In this document: one piece after another, positions 32,770 to 43,640 of the stretch
Position numbering within the stretch: position 1 is the stretch's first letter
How the letters are laid out: every line of letters starts with the position of its first letter
NCBI GenBank assembly: GCA_023014485.1
Contig: JAJOZX010005532.1
Span: forward strand, 89,501 to 153,500
DNA from: Bathynomus jamesi
Lineage: Eukaryota; Arthropoda; Malacostraca; Isopoda; Cirolanidae
Length of the DNA stretch: 64,000 bases
Direction: 5' to 3'
Translations under genes and position numbers: made by a program
Notes under the pieces: model-generated
What the model saw: the letters and a program-made list of their open reading frames with translations, nothing else
The model's database searches: none
Told to the model about the DNA's origin: nothing

Positions 32770-33222
32770 TAATATCTTTTACTTTAATATTGTTCCAACT
32801 TCTTAATTCATTCAAATTATAATAATGTGATTTAGGAAATTACACCCAAAAATATTTTTGTGAAAACTAAAATTTTACATTATTAAAAGTGTATTTTATT
32901 TATACTTCTAAAAAACTTTTTCATTTGAGGAAAATAACAAAATAGAAAATTTAAATATAATTTAAGAAATTGGTAAAATAGTAAATGATAGTAGATAGTT
33001 AACAATAATACATAGCAATCAGTAATTTATTTGTTATTAACTTTGACACATTTCGAAAAATCATGGGCCATGAGGCATACCATATCGTTACAAGTCACAA
33101 AAACATTCGACTTTATTATATATATATATATATAACCTTACAACCTTACAAAGGTTCCACGTGATGATTTCTCATTTCGCGAAGGTCAAGCGTGTCGCCC
33201 CCCTCTCTCTATATATATATAT

Positions 33223-33260
<38 letters not shown>

Positions 33261-33310
33261 GTATATATATATAAATATATAAATAATTATATATATAAAT
33301 AATAATTATT

Positions 33311-33365
<55 letters not shown>
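32770..33365. repeat. AT-rich non-coding sequence with (TA)n and (CA)n arrays
   Basis: Downstream of the peptide gene. Mixed TA and CA microsatellites cover about 33,115-33,133, 33,212-33,265 and 33,310-33,362. Around 33,170-33,190 a GCGAAGGTCAAGCGTGTC word resembles GACGAAGGTCAAGCTTTTC at 53,456 in the SINE tail. No gene. Confidence 0.7.
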
Positions 33366-33368
<3 letters not shown>

Positions 33369-33384
33369 GTACAGAGTGTATATA

Positions 33385-35074
33385 CCGTATTTGACGGCTT
33401 ACAAGATTCTGCGCCGTGAAAGACGCACCTTAATTTTGGAAAGGTAAATTCAAGAAAAAAAGTTTTGATGCACTTTATTGTTAATACAATGGATATGTAA
33501 AATTCAATAAAAAAAACCCGAAAGCCAATAAAGAAAGATAATGATTATTACTCTTATTATTTGTTATTAATCAACTTCAGATTCATTACTGACATTATCA
33601 TCATTATCCTCATCATCATAATCATCATCATCTTCACTTGTATCACTGTCACTCTCATACAATAAATGATCTTCAGTGCCATCCATTGCATTACTTATAC
33701 CACATTTTTTAAAGGACTTGACCACAATTTCAGTCTTAACATCATGCCATGACTTCAGCACCCATTCACACACTTGTGCTATTGATGGACGTTTCATCCT
33801 TCCCGTAGGCGTCGTATCATGGTTCCCCTCTATCATCCATTTATTCCATTGCTCCCGCATGTTATTCTTGAATGGCTTATTGATGCTGACATCTTTGGCT
33901 GTAACTGGGAAGTTAAGCCACCCGGAATTACCGCTAATTCTGTGTTCATCCTTTGTGCCAGATGTTTGATGTTTTCAGTCCTATGTGCTCTAAACTGATC
34001 CCACACTAGTAGTGCATTTTTACGCAGTAGTCCACCAGGACGCTTGGACCAAACTTTTCAAACCATGCCTTGATACCTTCTTCATCCATCCATCCCTTCG
34101 TTTGTACAAGTACCGGTACGTGAATTCCATTTGGCAGTTTATCTTTCGGTAAAGTTTTTCTTTTAAAAATTAACACTGGCGGAAGTTTGGTCCCATCAGC
34201 ACAAGTTAAAACTGCGGTGTAGTGTGTCTTTTCATGTCCAGTGGTTTTTAATAGTTATAGATTTTTGCCCTCTCAGATTTACGGTTTTATTGAATGGCAC
34301 ATCAAAAGTCAACGGAATTTCATCCATATTCCAGATTTGGCTAAGTTCGTAGTTGCTTCGTTTCTCTAGCATTAATGACAAATATATGGAAATCTAATAT
34401 TTTCTGTTCGTATTCAGCAGGCATTCTCTGGGCTATTCTAGTTCTTGTGCGTAAACTTAACCCGCTTCTTTTCATGAAGCGATAACACCAAGATTCAGTT
34501 CCTTTGAAGTCGTGTATCCCAATATCAGCTGCTCGTTTCCATGCTTCTACTATTATCATTTTAGTACTCACTGCAATATCCACGTCTCTAAGTTCCTTTA
34601 TCCAACTACACAAGTTTTCTTCCAAATTTGGCCATTTAGGTGGAATTTTACAAAGATTGTGCTTTGTTTTTCCAGCTTCTTGTAATAAAGATTCCTGCTT
34701 CCTCCACTGACGAATCATCTTCTCAGTAGGTGGTGTGGTCCGAAATTTCGTTCTGCTGCTCTGTTCCCGTGTTCTTTAGCATATTGCACTGCTTTTAGCT
34801 TAAATCCAATAGTATAATTTTGCCTTCTTGATGCGCTTGCCATTGATTAGGGCTTTAAATGTATAACTAGAACTCACTTGTTACTCCAATAACAGCCTGC
34901 TAATTACTGAAAAGTGTACTGACCTTGATCGCGATGTAAACTATCCGTTAACTACCGGTACATTTTGTGTTTTGGCAACTTCTCGGTTTTGCGCATGTGC
35001 TGTATTGCCACTTTCGGCGATTTTTAAGGTATTTATAAGGGAAAAAAGTGCGTCTTATAAGCCGACAAGTACGG
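33385..35074 (-). mobile_element. pogo/Tigger-like DNA transposon (1.69 kb)
   Basis: Ends CCGTATTTGACGGCTTACAA and (inverted) CCGTACTTGTCGGCTTATAA are bordered by TA on both sides, the pogo target. Gene on the minus strand. Confidence 0.88.
33567..34850 (-). pseudogene. pogo/jerky-type transposase (CENP-B-like), fragmented
   Basis: The 5' part (34,341-34,718) carries a CENP-B-type helix-turn-helix: WPNLEENLCSWIKELRD and AADIGIHDFKGTESWCYRFM then KRSGLSLRTRT. The middle (about 33,980-34,330) shows, across frames, NMDEIPLTFDVP and NALLVWDQFRAH, carrying Asp residues of the DDE core. The 3' part (33,567-33,860) reads RPSIAQVCEWVLKSW, EIVVKSFKKCGISNAMDGTED and an acidic Asp/Glu tail. This order is that of pogo/Tigger and JRK-like proteins. 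Several frameshifts and stops. Confidence 0.87.
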
Positions 35075-35088
35075 TATATACAGTATAT

Positions 35089-35563
35089 ATGATACACACA
35101 GACCGTGCATGGAACAAGGAACTCTTCTGGGATAATTAAATCCACTATAGTCCGAATAAGTAATGGTAAATGACAAATACCATAGTTTTTCTTTTTCATG
35201 ATGCAAGTCCCTCACCAGCAATCTGCAAAGCAGAGAGGATCCAGCTTTGGACATGGATCTAGGGTTTAAAGCAGCCTAGCCCCACTACATTTAGAACCTC
35301 AATATAAGTAAAAGACTCGTTGCATTCACGTCAGATTGAATAAATCAAAGAAAAAGGGGTAACAGCTGTCTGCTTTGCAGATAGCTGGTGAGGGAAGCTA
35401 TATTTATGGGACCTCTTTGCGAGAGACCCGTTGCCCACGTCGGGCTTGCATCATGAAAAAGAAAAACTATGGTATTTGTCATTTACCATTACTTATTCGG
35501 ACTATAGTGGATTTAATTATCCCAGAAGAGTTCCTTGTTCCATGCACGGTCTGTGTGTATCAT
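35089..35563. mobile_element. Foldback element with about 150-bp arms
   Basis: Edges ATGATACACACAGACCGTGC and its complement; pairing runs through GGAACAAGGAACTCTTCTGG to a CTCACCAGC / GCTGGTGAG pair near the centre. One arm also occurs alone at 53,702-53,785, so it is a dispersed repeat. It lies 15 bp from the pogo element and 16 bp from the Polinton. Superfamily unknown. Confidence 0.75.
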
Positions 35564-35578
35564 AAAAAATCAGGGAAC

Positions 35579-35900
35579 AGTAGTATAGCCGCAAAGGGGA
35601 GACTGCAGGAATGTTGCAGGTTATTATGTAATGTTGCAAAGGGGGTGGGGTTGTTGCAAAGGGGGTGGGGGTTGTTGCAAAGGGGGTGGGGGTTGTTGCA
35701 AAGGGGGAGGGGTTTGTTGCAAAGTGGGGGTTGTTGCAAAGGGGGGTGGGGGGAAACTTGGAGGCGGCGTTATCCCCCAAGAGAAAGAGGAGAAGGAGAG
35801 AAAGGAGGAAGGTGTTCACTTGGCAGGAGCCAAGTGCACATTAAGACTTCAGCCGAGTTGGCGTTGTTTTATAGGATCCTAATCAGCCAGTTGGCGTAAA
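35579..35900 (+). repeat. Polinton left terminal inverted repeat with G-rich minisatellite
   Basis: Matches the right terminus in inverted order: AATGTTGCAGGTTATTATGT, then GTTGCAAAGGGGGTGGGG iterated about six times (35,630-35,752), then CTTGGAGGCGGCGTTATCCC, GGAGCCAAGTGCACA and GGCGTTGTTTTATAGG. The right copy holds only three G-rich units, so the minisatellite changes length. The G runs could form quadruplexes. Confidence 0.9.
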
Positions 35901-36355
35901 TGGCTTGAGTTGCCAGATACCGCGATACCATTGTATACATTATTATAGACTCCTAATCAGCCAGTTGGCTGGTTGTGAGATACCTCTTTTTATTATTGCA
36001 TACATTATTATTATATACGCCTAATCAGCCAGTTGGCTGAGTTGCCAGATAGCGCCATGTATTCCATTGTATACACTATTATAGACTCCTAATCAGCCAG
36101 TTGGCTGGTTGTCAGATACCTCTTTTTAGCAGTATTATTGCATACATTATTATTATTATATACGCCTAATCACCTTTTTAGCAGTATTATTGCATACATT
36201 ATTATTATTATATACGCCTAATCAGCCAGTTGGCTGAGTTGCCAGATAGCTCCATGTATTCCGAAGACAGAGTTGCCAGATACCATTGTATACACTATTA
36301 TAGACTCCTAATCAGCCAGTTGGCTTAGAAGGCTTAAATATTGCCAGATACCTGT
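35876..36355. repeat. Tandem minisatellite beside the left Polinton terminus
   Basis: Units built on CCTAATCAGCCAGTTGGCTG, GTTGCCAGATA and ATTGTATACA(C/T)TATTAT repeat five or six times with variable length. A single related piece (GCGCTATCTGGCAACTCAGC) lies at 54,181-54,200 in the opposite orientation, so the array is an expanded part of the terminal region. Confidence 0.8.
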
Positions 36356-36720
36356 TGTATACAGATACCGGTAGTAGAAGGCATAACAATAAACAACATT
36401 GCATCATTCTTTTTATTATAAATATATAGAAAATAATATACATTTGAGGAATATGTACATAACAGAAATATATACACATAATTATATATAAAATAAAAAT
36501 ACATTTCATATACATTAATATGTACATAACAGTACAGGAGAAATATACACACACACACACACAATTATGGTGATATATAAAATAAAATATACATTTCATA
36601 TACACTTCAATATGTACATAACAGTACAGGAGAAATATCAAGCAAAATATATATATATATATATATATATAAACACAAATCAATAGAAATATGCGTATAA
36701 TCGTCAAGCAAAATATATAC
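36356..36720. repeat. TA-, CA- and ATACATTT-rich low-complexity sequence
   Basis: Imperfect repeats of ATATACATTTCATATACA and GTACATAACAG, plus short CA and TA tracts. No gene. Confidence 0.8.
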
Positions 36721-36723
36721 AAT

Positions 36724-37071
36724 TCACTTTTTTTTCAAAATACTAAAATCGGTCTTAATCGAGTTTACAATTACATCATTATTGCTCTGCATTACGCAGT
36801 CTATGCGGCTTAATAATATTTCACCGCTTAAAGTATAGGGAAACCTGTATTCGATATGAATGGCTTTCATATCGTTCAGTACTATTTTTGTCCCCACTTT
36901 ACAACCGGTTGGCAAGTCATCTTTAAATACGTCTAGAATACAATCAAAAGCACGCACAAAGAGTTCATCGTTAGCTACATTATTAAACACAAGTTTATAA
37001 GAATGCTTTTCCAATCGAGGGTTTATTTCTACCGACTCGAGCTTTTCAATCGTGAACTCTTCACTCAACAT
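36724..37071 (-). CDS. Polinton hypothetical protein A (polymerase-associated conserved region?)
   Basis: A 115-residue frame from ATG at 37,071, leftward. The stretch LFVRAFDCILDVFKDDLP...ILLSRIDCVMQSNNDVIV has the F/L...SRIxxVxQSN pattern that I associate with a region near the N-terminus of Polinton polymerase ORFs (xSEIERVLQSN). The match is weak and from memory of the family pattern. It overlaps the 3' end of the next ORF (37,061). Function unknown. Confidence 0.45.
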   Translation of the reverse strand: MLSEEFTIEKLESVEINPRLEKHSYKLVFNNVANDELFVRAFDCILDVFKDDLPTGCKVGTKIVLNDMKAIHIEYRFPYTLSGEILLSRIDCVMQSNNDVIVNSIKTDFSILKKK

Positions 37072-37771
37072 AACGGCAATTGAAATAATCTTCTAAATCG
37101 TTACGGCAACTGCGCGTTATATAAAGAAATAGTTCTTCAGGGTGAACGGTGTAGGTGAGCTCAGCCTTGTACCGATCAATTGCTTTGTACCAAAGTTCAT
37201 GGTATTTCAAAGAGTCTAAACTTTTTAAATAAACATCCAGCACTAGACCATTCTCACCAGTCCTACACTCGGTAAACCCATCGAGCAGAGCAGTGTATGC
37301 GTATTCAAGACTGTATCAAAATAAAGCATATCCGTAACACGCGCGTCTAAATCCGACGATTTCAAACATTCTGTCGAGGATGAAACGGTTTCGCGTAGGA
37401 ATAAGAGCGTTATTATCAGAAGCATTCTTCCACATCAGCCTTATATCAATGCACGGCCGATCGTTATTTATACACAACGTACATACAACGGCGTATGAGG
37501 GCGCGTCACTAATCTGCTCTCTTCTTGTACCTACGTTAGCAGGTATTTTATAACGATCTTCACACCACTTATCAACTATCACAAAGATTCTATTCATCTC
37601 CTCGATACTTAAATAAACCCGTTTGTTTGTCGGTCTACATTCCGTTTCCAGTACATAGCTAATGGTACCGGAATTACGCCTGAACACGCGCAACGATTTC
37701 GTCACGGACACATCGTACGAGGCGTTGAGAATGCTGCTCAAAGGAAGTTCCATCGTATTCGAGGAGCGCAC
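37061..37771 (-). pseudogene. Polinton hypothetical protein B, frameshifted
   Basis: Three leftward frames (37,316-37,771; 37,243-37,425; 37,061-37,243) follow one another and probably made one protein continuing into protein A. Visible are LSSILNASYDVSVTKSLRVF, LSIEEMNRIFVIVDKWCED, FILDRMFEIVGFRRACYGYA and YHELWYKAIDRYKAELTYTV. I do not recognise a domain. Coding bias and position in the Polinton minus-strand gene block support it as real. Confidence 0.5.
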
Positions 37772-37951
37772 GTCTACTCGGTCAAGCTCTGAGATAACTA
37801 TGAGCCGTGTGAGGCACAGGCAGGAACGGTTCGACGGGCGGCTGACTCGATGATACGTGAATGGGCATGTTCGTACGACTCGAATTGTTGCACATATTTG
37901 TTTTTCCGTTTCGTCACTACCAGCCTACGCACTTTGGATAAGAACTAGGCG

Positions 37952-38542
37952 CTAATCATCTCCACACTCCGGCGCACTATTTGAGAGGAACATATGCTCA
38001 TATTTTTCCTTTCTACCCATCAAACGATACTCGTCTCTAAAATCTGTTAAAAACTCACGCATGGCACTAGCCACAACCTCACTATGAACCTCATCATGAT
38101 ATACGTTAATATAGTGATAAAAACACCTAAGATTGTCCATGATCACGAGATTCACATTTTCAGACGTAGGGTATGAGTAATCGACATGGTGTAGCATGAC
38201 GTAATACCGCTTGTCACACCACCCATCCACAAGGCTCATTATCCATACCTGCTGCTTCTCTTCTGCACGCGTTGTTTCTTTTACTTCACGGTGTATGTGA
38301 GACTTTATAAAGTTTAGCCCTGCAGCATACTTCAGCACATCGTCTGTGCAACGAAAGCCTTCAACAGTCTCACCAGAACATCCGTAGAGTATTTGTACAT
38401 CTTGGAACTTCGCACAATCCAATGTGGTTTTAAAAGAGGCATAGGAGGGGGGAATAGGAAGTTTTTCGGTATCCACCACATCCTCACACTTTACTGAATA
38501 CCATTTCATAAACGTTGTGCAAGCAATATTAAAGGTAGCCAT
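37952..38542 (-). CDS. Polinton hypothetical protein C
   Basis: The frame from ATG at 38,542 gives about 196 residues; upstream the frame stays open into a (CA)n tract at 38,668-38,705. An acceptor-like TGTGTGTAG lies at its border, so a 5' exon is possible. Visible: ATFNIACTTFMKWYSVKCED, YASFKTTLDCAKFQDVQILY, QQVWIMSLVDGWCDKRYYVM and SAMREFLTDFRDEYRLMGRK. KWCEDRYK in protein B and GWCDKRYY here are similar, so B and C may be related. No known domain recognised. Confidence 0.55.
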   Translation of the reverse strand: MATFNIACTTFMKWYSVKCEDVVDTEKLPIPPSYASFKTTLDCAKFQDVQILYGCSGETVEGFRCTDDVLKYAAGLNFIKSHIHREVKETTRAEEKQQVWIMSLVDGWCDKRYYVMLHHVDYSYPTSENVNLVIMDNLRCFYHYINVYHDEVHSEVVASAMREFLTDFRDEYRLMGRKEKYEHMFLSNSAPECGDD

Positions 38543-38664
38543 TTCAATATACGTCTGATCTGAATACACGTCTGATCTCTCGGGCTTACTGCGGTCGACT
38601 GACCACGCAGGGACTCCCAGATAGTAGCATGACTCACGCAGTGGGCGGAGCTTAGAACTTTCAC

Positions 38665-38709
<45 letters not shown>

Positions 38710-38839
38710 GGAGAAAGTGAAACGCTATTTGATTTATTGAGATATTCATATATTTACAAATACGATTCGAGATATTCAAGTTATATATATATATTTACAA
38801 ATAGATACGATTATATACAAGACGTGTGAGTTAGAAGCA

Positions 38840-41800
38840 TCATTGGTATCCAAAGGGTACGGTATCATAGGTGCCAGGTAACTGGTAACGTTTCCTATAG
38901 GTGTTACGGCACACCATCGTACCCCTAAGTTCCTTCACGCCTCCCAGCTTCTGCGCCCGAAAATTGTGGGTGCCTACAATTAGTTGGTGAGGTTGCAAAC
39001 ATACTAGATCCTTCAACGACTCAAAGTTAACAACCTCCCGATTCGCATGGTTGAGCGTAATACCCTTTGCCTTCACGATATATTTCATTTCATCCCCTAC
39101 CCTGACCCGTACCCCATAAGTCTTAGGTCCTGTTGAGATAAAAGAGTCGGCGTATGCGTCGTCCCCATACTCATCCTTGATCTCATCAGTGAGCTCGCCG
39201 AGGAACTCCCCAATAGCGGGCATGTAATCACCCTCCCTCTCTGTGAATATCACGCTATCTGTATCGGCATACAATACTCTCCGCCCAAGAGAATGCAATA
39301 GACCCCAAAGTTTTATACGGGCGTAGGCTGTTGTGAAGCTCGCCACAGGTATGTTTGTAACCCTTGAGGTATCTGTGGCAAATTCAGTGTTGTTGTACTT
39401 TATTACGTAAGTATTACCTACATTCACGATCTCCATGACCTCTTTATCGGGGGCATTGGCATAATCCCAGACATCGCTATAACTTTGTGCCAAATGAATG
39501 TTCCCTCTGCCGGTATTCTGCGCAAATTTTCCCCATAGACTGTTTAGACACAACTTTGCACTAAAGCGCTTGCCAGGATTCTTTACAATTTGGACACGAT
39601 CAAGTTGTATACCTTCGCGGTCGCGGTAACGTTGAATATAGGCAGACTTTTCATCTTCGGTATCAACTCCTCGCGGATACCCTGATGCTTCAACCTTATC
39701 CTTCAAAAAGGCGTTTATATATGGTGTGAAAAGGTTGGGGAGCTTCTGAAACCTCCACACCTCGTGTATCTTCAGTATTCTATAACCATGGCGTACGGCT
39801 AGGGCCAGCTCAGGACTTGTATATACGCCTCTGATCTTACGCTGGTGGGGTATATGGTTACATTCGCCGTTATCCTCTTCCGCGCACTTCACGCACAGGG
39901 GAAACATGAGCTTGTCGTCGATAACGACAGGTAAGATCGGCATCCATAAATTGCGTGGGGGGAGTACGTCTACGAAAGAGAGCCCAAAGTAATGATCATT
40001 CAAATTTTTTGAAAATTCATTGATGGATGGTAGGCTAGGCCCCACCAGTTTCTCAGGAGCGCCCACGGGGTACGGATGGCTCTTCATCACGTATGGGTAT
40101 AAAGAACAGAAATCGTAGTAATGGAGCTTCACGCCCACCGTAGGTGGAAGTATAGTCTGAAAGGATTTGTACGTCCTCCAAACAAGCTATCACCACATTT
40201 GAGAGGATCCAGCACCATTGAACGCTTGATCGTTTTTATTTCCTCACGGTATACATCGTCTGTCTCCATCCGTGCATCATATTCATGCTCCCACAAGACT
40301 TTGTGAGTGAACTGTGATCCTATAAGTTGATCGCGGGTGCGGGTCCCTGCAAGACAGTCGGCAGGAGATCTACCGTGGATATCTCCGACGATACCGCACT
40401 CAGGGCGGGGGCATCCATGCCACCAGCATCCATTAAAGGAATACACAGTCTTCACACCAGTGACACGGTTTTCACTTAACCCATCAACCCAAAAAACACG
40501 TCCATTAATCTTAATGGGTACTTCACCCGTGTTGCGGGCGTGCTTTATGTATACACCTGTTTGTTGCTGCAGGTGTATGAGCCAGTAAATAGCCTTGTGT
40601 CCGTAACTGCGGGGGTTGTTTCGGTGAATAATGGCTAAGGTGTCTTTAGGCATGAAGTTATTCTTGAACACCGTAAAACATAATGATGCGATGGTGGTTG
40701 CGACTTGCAGTGGATCGCATTTGAAACGGGCTATGTACATACTTCTAAAGGCCTGGAAACATACTCTAAGCACGCGCACATCATTCACGCAATAACGCTC
40801 ACATTCATCAGCTATATTATAAGGGTTACTTTCATTAAAACTGTCGTAGTATCGATCAAAGTCTTCACGTTCATCCATGCAGTCAAAATAATGTTTGGGG
40901 GGTGGTGGGCCTACGTAGTTTAAAGTCTCGCTGGTGAGGAAAGTGTATGGAAGTATCCTTTGGAAACTTCAGCTGCTACTCCCATCACCTTGGGGTAGCT
41001 TTGCTAATTTACAAGGTGTGAATAATAAAGTATCTTTAAATTGTACATTGCCTCTTATCTGCATCTGTATTAATTTGTTGCCTCTTTTCAATGGATCACC
41101 TGTAAATATCTCAGAGGATTCGTGTTCAAGCAACTCCTTATAAAGGAACTGCGTGTCAAACTTTGCCCCGTTATGGGCGAGAATATACACAGTCATTTTT
41201 TTAACTTGTCGGCTAACTTGACAATATAGGACACAAATAGTTTCACAGGACTATCGCTGACATTCGTTTTAAAAACGTTTGTCCGTTTACCGCATTTGGG
41301 GCACTCGTCACATTCGATACCCATACACTCATCACAGATGGTCTGGCTCACAAGTAAATGTGGAATTACCTCTTTGGTTTCAGCGTTCGTATATGTTTCT
41401 ATATCGTAGTACACAGTTATACAAGGGTTATTTTTAGGCTTAGCATCTTTCATATAACACACATGCTTTACTCCATCCGCCTTATATTCCTCCTGGCATG
41501 TAGGACAGTGAATTACGTCGCACTTGTGCTTAAATTTTCCCCAATTATCCATTGTGTGAAACATACCACATTCACAGATTCTCATTTTCCTGCACGTACC
41601 AATTGATTTATGGAGATCAAAGCAGCTATTATTGAAAAATGTGCGTCTACACACATCACAGTCTCTCTTCTCAACTACACGGCTTTCACATTTGGTGCTT
41701 TTACACTGCTCACATACCATGTGACATTCTTTACAATGTCTCACTATATCATCCGCAAACTCGAGGCACCCCTTACACAAATCATGATGTCTCCCATATT

Positions 41801-42145
41801 TTCGACTTTTGTCATAACTCGCGTAAAGCCCCTTATATTACGGATGGGGAGATACGTTGTCCCTGACAATCCTAAAATAAGTAGGGGCCTTGTACGATCT
41901 CTCACACAGCTTTTAAAAACATACACCAGTCCGGCGGCGATCATCCAAACCAATATAACTATGCGCACATTCATTTCCTGTTCTACCTTTCTCAGCTCTT
42001 CAGGACCCATATTACAGTCAAATTCAAGTTCACAGTCTACAGCTAGTTTACGGGCACGCTCAACGATCGTAGGCAGCCAAATTTTTGAGTCCGTGTATTT
42101 TGTACAGTAAACATACGTGCTAAGAGTACTGCTATAAAGCCGCAA
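38840..42145 (-). pseudogene. Polinton DNA polymerase B (protein-primed type), frameshifted
   Basis: The gene runs leftward over about 1,100 codons. The N-terminal part (42,145-41,744) shows NVRIVILVW and TTYLPIRNI. A Cys-rich block (CKGCLEFADDIVRHCKECHM and more CxxC pairs) follows. Exonuclease motifs: YYDIETY (Exo I, near 41,400), AHNGAKFD (Exo II, near 41,165), YCVNDVRVL (Exo III, near 40,790). Polymerase motifs: YDFCSLYP (A, near 40,100), NSLWGKFAQ (B, near 39,530), YADTDSV (C, 39,254-39,271), then KAKGITLNH. Breaks: near 41,193 (A7 run), an in-frame stop at 40,969, and near 40,135. It would replicate the element from its termini. The palm domain (38,840-40,138, 432 residues) is one open frame. 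Confidence 0.93.
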
Positions 42146-42279
42146 CCACGATCGACGTTTATATGCCTTCGGTAAATAGTTGGAGAATTGAAGTTAAGAG
42201 TGTACGGTATGGCACTATGACCCGCAACACGAATACACGGTCAATATTTACCGTGAAGTTGTCCATATTGAAGGCTATA

Positions 42280-42945
42280 CTACTTTGGATGGGCTTGCAT
42301 TATACGCCCTAATATATATTCTACATCTTCAGCAGCCAAACGTCTGAACGGTACTATCACCCAATAATCGTCTACATCACCGTCATCTGACCCGAACCCA
42401 AAGGACAGACTCGTCCTGACCTCACGCTCGTCGCGATTCTGAAGAGCAAACTCTATAATATGCTGTACTACCCTGCGTATCCCGCGCTCAATACCATTGC
42501 TATACATGACTCTAGGGTCGACCCTGACTCTATACCGATTTCTAGTCAAGGCGGGGGTGGGGGCTGCGGCACGCACTAACTCTAACGTAATAACATCCTC
42601 AACAGAACGGGGGGCGGAATTAGGGGGTATATTAGGTGCTGCTGCCGATGGGGGCCCTGTTGCGTAGGAGGGTTGGGGATGTATTATTGTAGACTTAACA
42701 GAACGAGGGGCAGAATAAGGGGGTATATTAGGTGCTGCTGCTGGGGAGGTTGTTGCGTAAGAGGTTGAGGGTTGGGGGTCTGCTGCAACAGGTACGTATT
42801 TCGGTCGCTTATACTGATGTGGGGTTCTCATACCTCCGCTTTGGACGTGCAACCTGTATCGCTGGTGAGGGTTCAGGGAAGAGATCACAACTACACTGTC
42901 ATCGTCATCCGTAATGATAGGGTGCTCTACCTCATCGTCGGTTCT
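42280..42945 (-). CDS. Polinton hypothetical protein D (Pro/Ala-rich, acidic start), probably spliced
   Basis: The leftward frame begins at a strong acceptor (ATATTTCTTCTCCACAG, ending at 42,946), so a 5' exon is likely elsewhere. It encodes DDEVEHPIITDDDDSVVVIS, two copies of APNIPPxSAPRSV, and a C-terminal domain with GIRRVVQHIIEFALQNRDE and DYWVIVPFRRLAAEDVEYIL then GRIMQ. The last part resembles the region that precedes Polinton polymerases in other species and may belong to the same gene as the polymerase at 42,145. Function unknown. Confidence 0.55.
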   Translation of the reverse strand, partial: RTDDEVEHPIITDDDDSVVVISSLNPHQRYRLHVQSGGMRTPHQYKRPKYVPVAADPQPSTSYATTSPAAAPNIPPYSAPRSVKSTIIHPQPSYATGPPSAAAPNIPPNSAPRSVEDVITLELVRAAAPTPALTRNRYRVRVDPRVMYSNGIERGIRRVVQHIIEFALQNRDEREVRTSLSFGFGSDDGDVDDYWVIVPFRRLAAEDVEYILGRIMQAHPK

Positions 42946-43026
42946 GTGGAGAAGAAATATAAGGATCAGCACTCAAAATTTGTAATATTTTGTAAATGAC
43001 CCACTTAGGAGTGTGACGTGTTAGAA

Positions 43027-43640
43027 ATGGACTCTGTAGAAAAATTCAGATTCACGAGCCCATCCACATGTATTATATCTGGACCTACAGGATGTGGTAA
43101 AACTGTGTTTATGCTTAAAATCATTAAAGAAAAGGGCGAGATGTTCTCGAAATTTGTGCATAAAGTTTATGGTGCTATTCGACGTATCAATCAGCGTTCA
43201 ACGAGTACCAAGATGATATTTGTTCCACAAAGGTGTATATGACATTAATTCGCTAAAGGGAACTGAACATACAATCATTGTAATTGACGATCTCATTGGA
43301 GATGGATAAACGTTTGCCGAGACATTTACAGTATACTCCCACCATCTTAACATAAGCGTGTTCTTCATCAATCAGAATCTATTTTTCAAAAATAGATACA
43401 TGCGCGATGTGCCGTTAAATACGCAATATCTAGTCTTATTCGCGCAACGTAGAGATGTATCACAAATTGGGGTATTAGCCAATCAAATGTTCCGAATCAG
43501 CGTAAGGAGTTTTTGGAAGTTTATAAAGAAGCTACAAGCACGCGTTACGGATATTTGCTTTGCGACCATCGCGAAACACGTTTAGAGTGCTTCTGCGAAC
43601 GAATATTTCCAAACGAGCCTGAAACGGTGTATATTCCAGA
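43027..43640 (+). pseudogene. Polinton packaging ATPase (A32/FtsK-like)
   Basis: From ATG at 43,027 the frame gives IISGPTGCGKTVFMLKII, a perfect Walker A, near 43,075-43,125. After a frameshift near 43,225 comes HTIIVIDDLIGD (Walker B, 43,266-43,305) and an in-frame stop. Then SHHLNISVFFINQNLFFKNR and FAQRRDVSQIGVLANQMF follow, a typical C-terminal half with the QNLF sensor-like motif. This enzyme pumps DNA into the capsid in related viruses. It is the first rightward gene, diverging from the minus-strand polymerase block. Confidence 0.9.

Noticed and set aside
33567..33700. Acidic Asp/Glu repeat tail as a separate host protein
   Set aside because: It is continuous with the KSFKKCGISNAMDGTED motif of a pogo/jerky-type transposase inside TIRs.
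35631..35882. Cys/Gly-rich frame over the G-rich Polinton minisatellite
   Set aside because: It is the minisatellite read as codons; the same DNA is open in several frames and lies in the terminal repeat.
40129..40878. Separate host exonuclease gene
   Set aside because: It overlaps in frame-shifted continuity with the Polinton polymerase palm and carries Exo III of the same protein.
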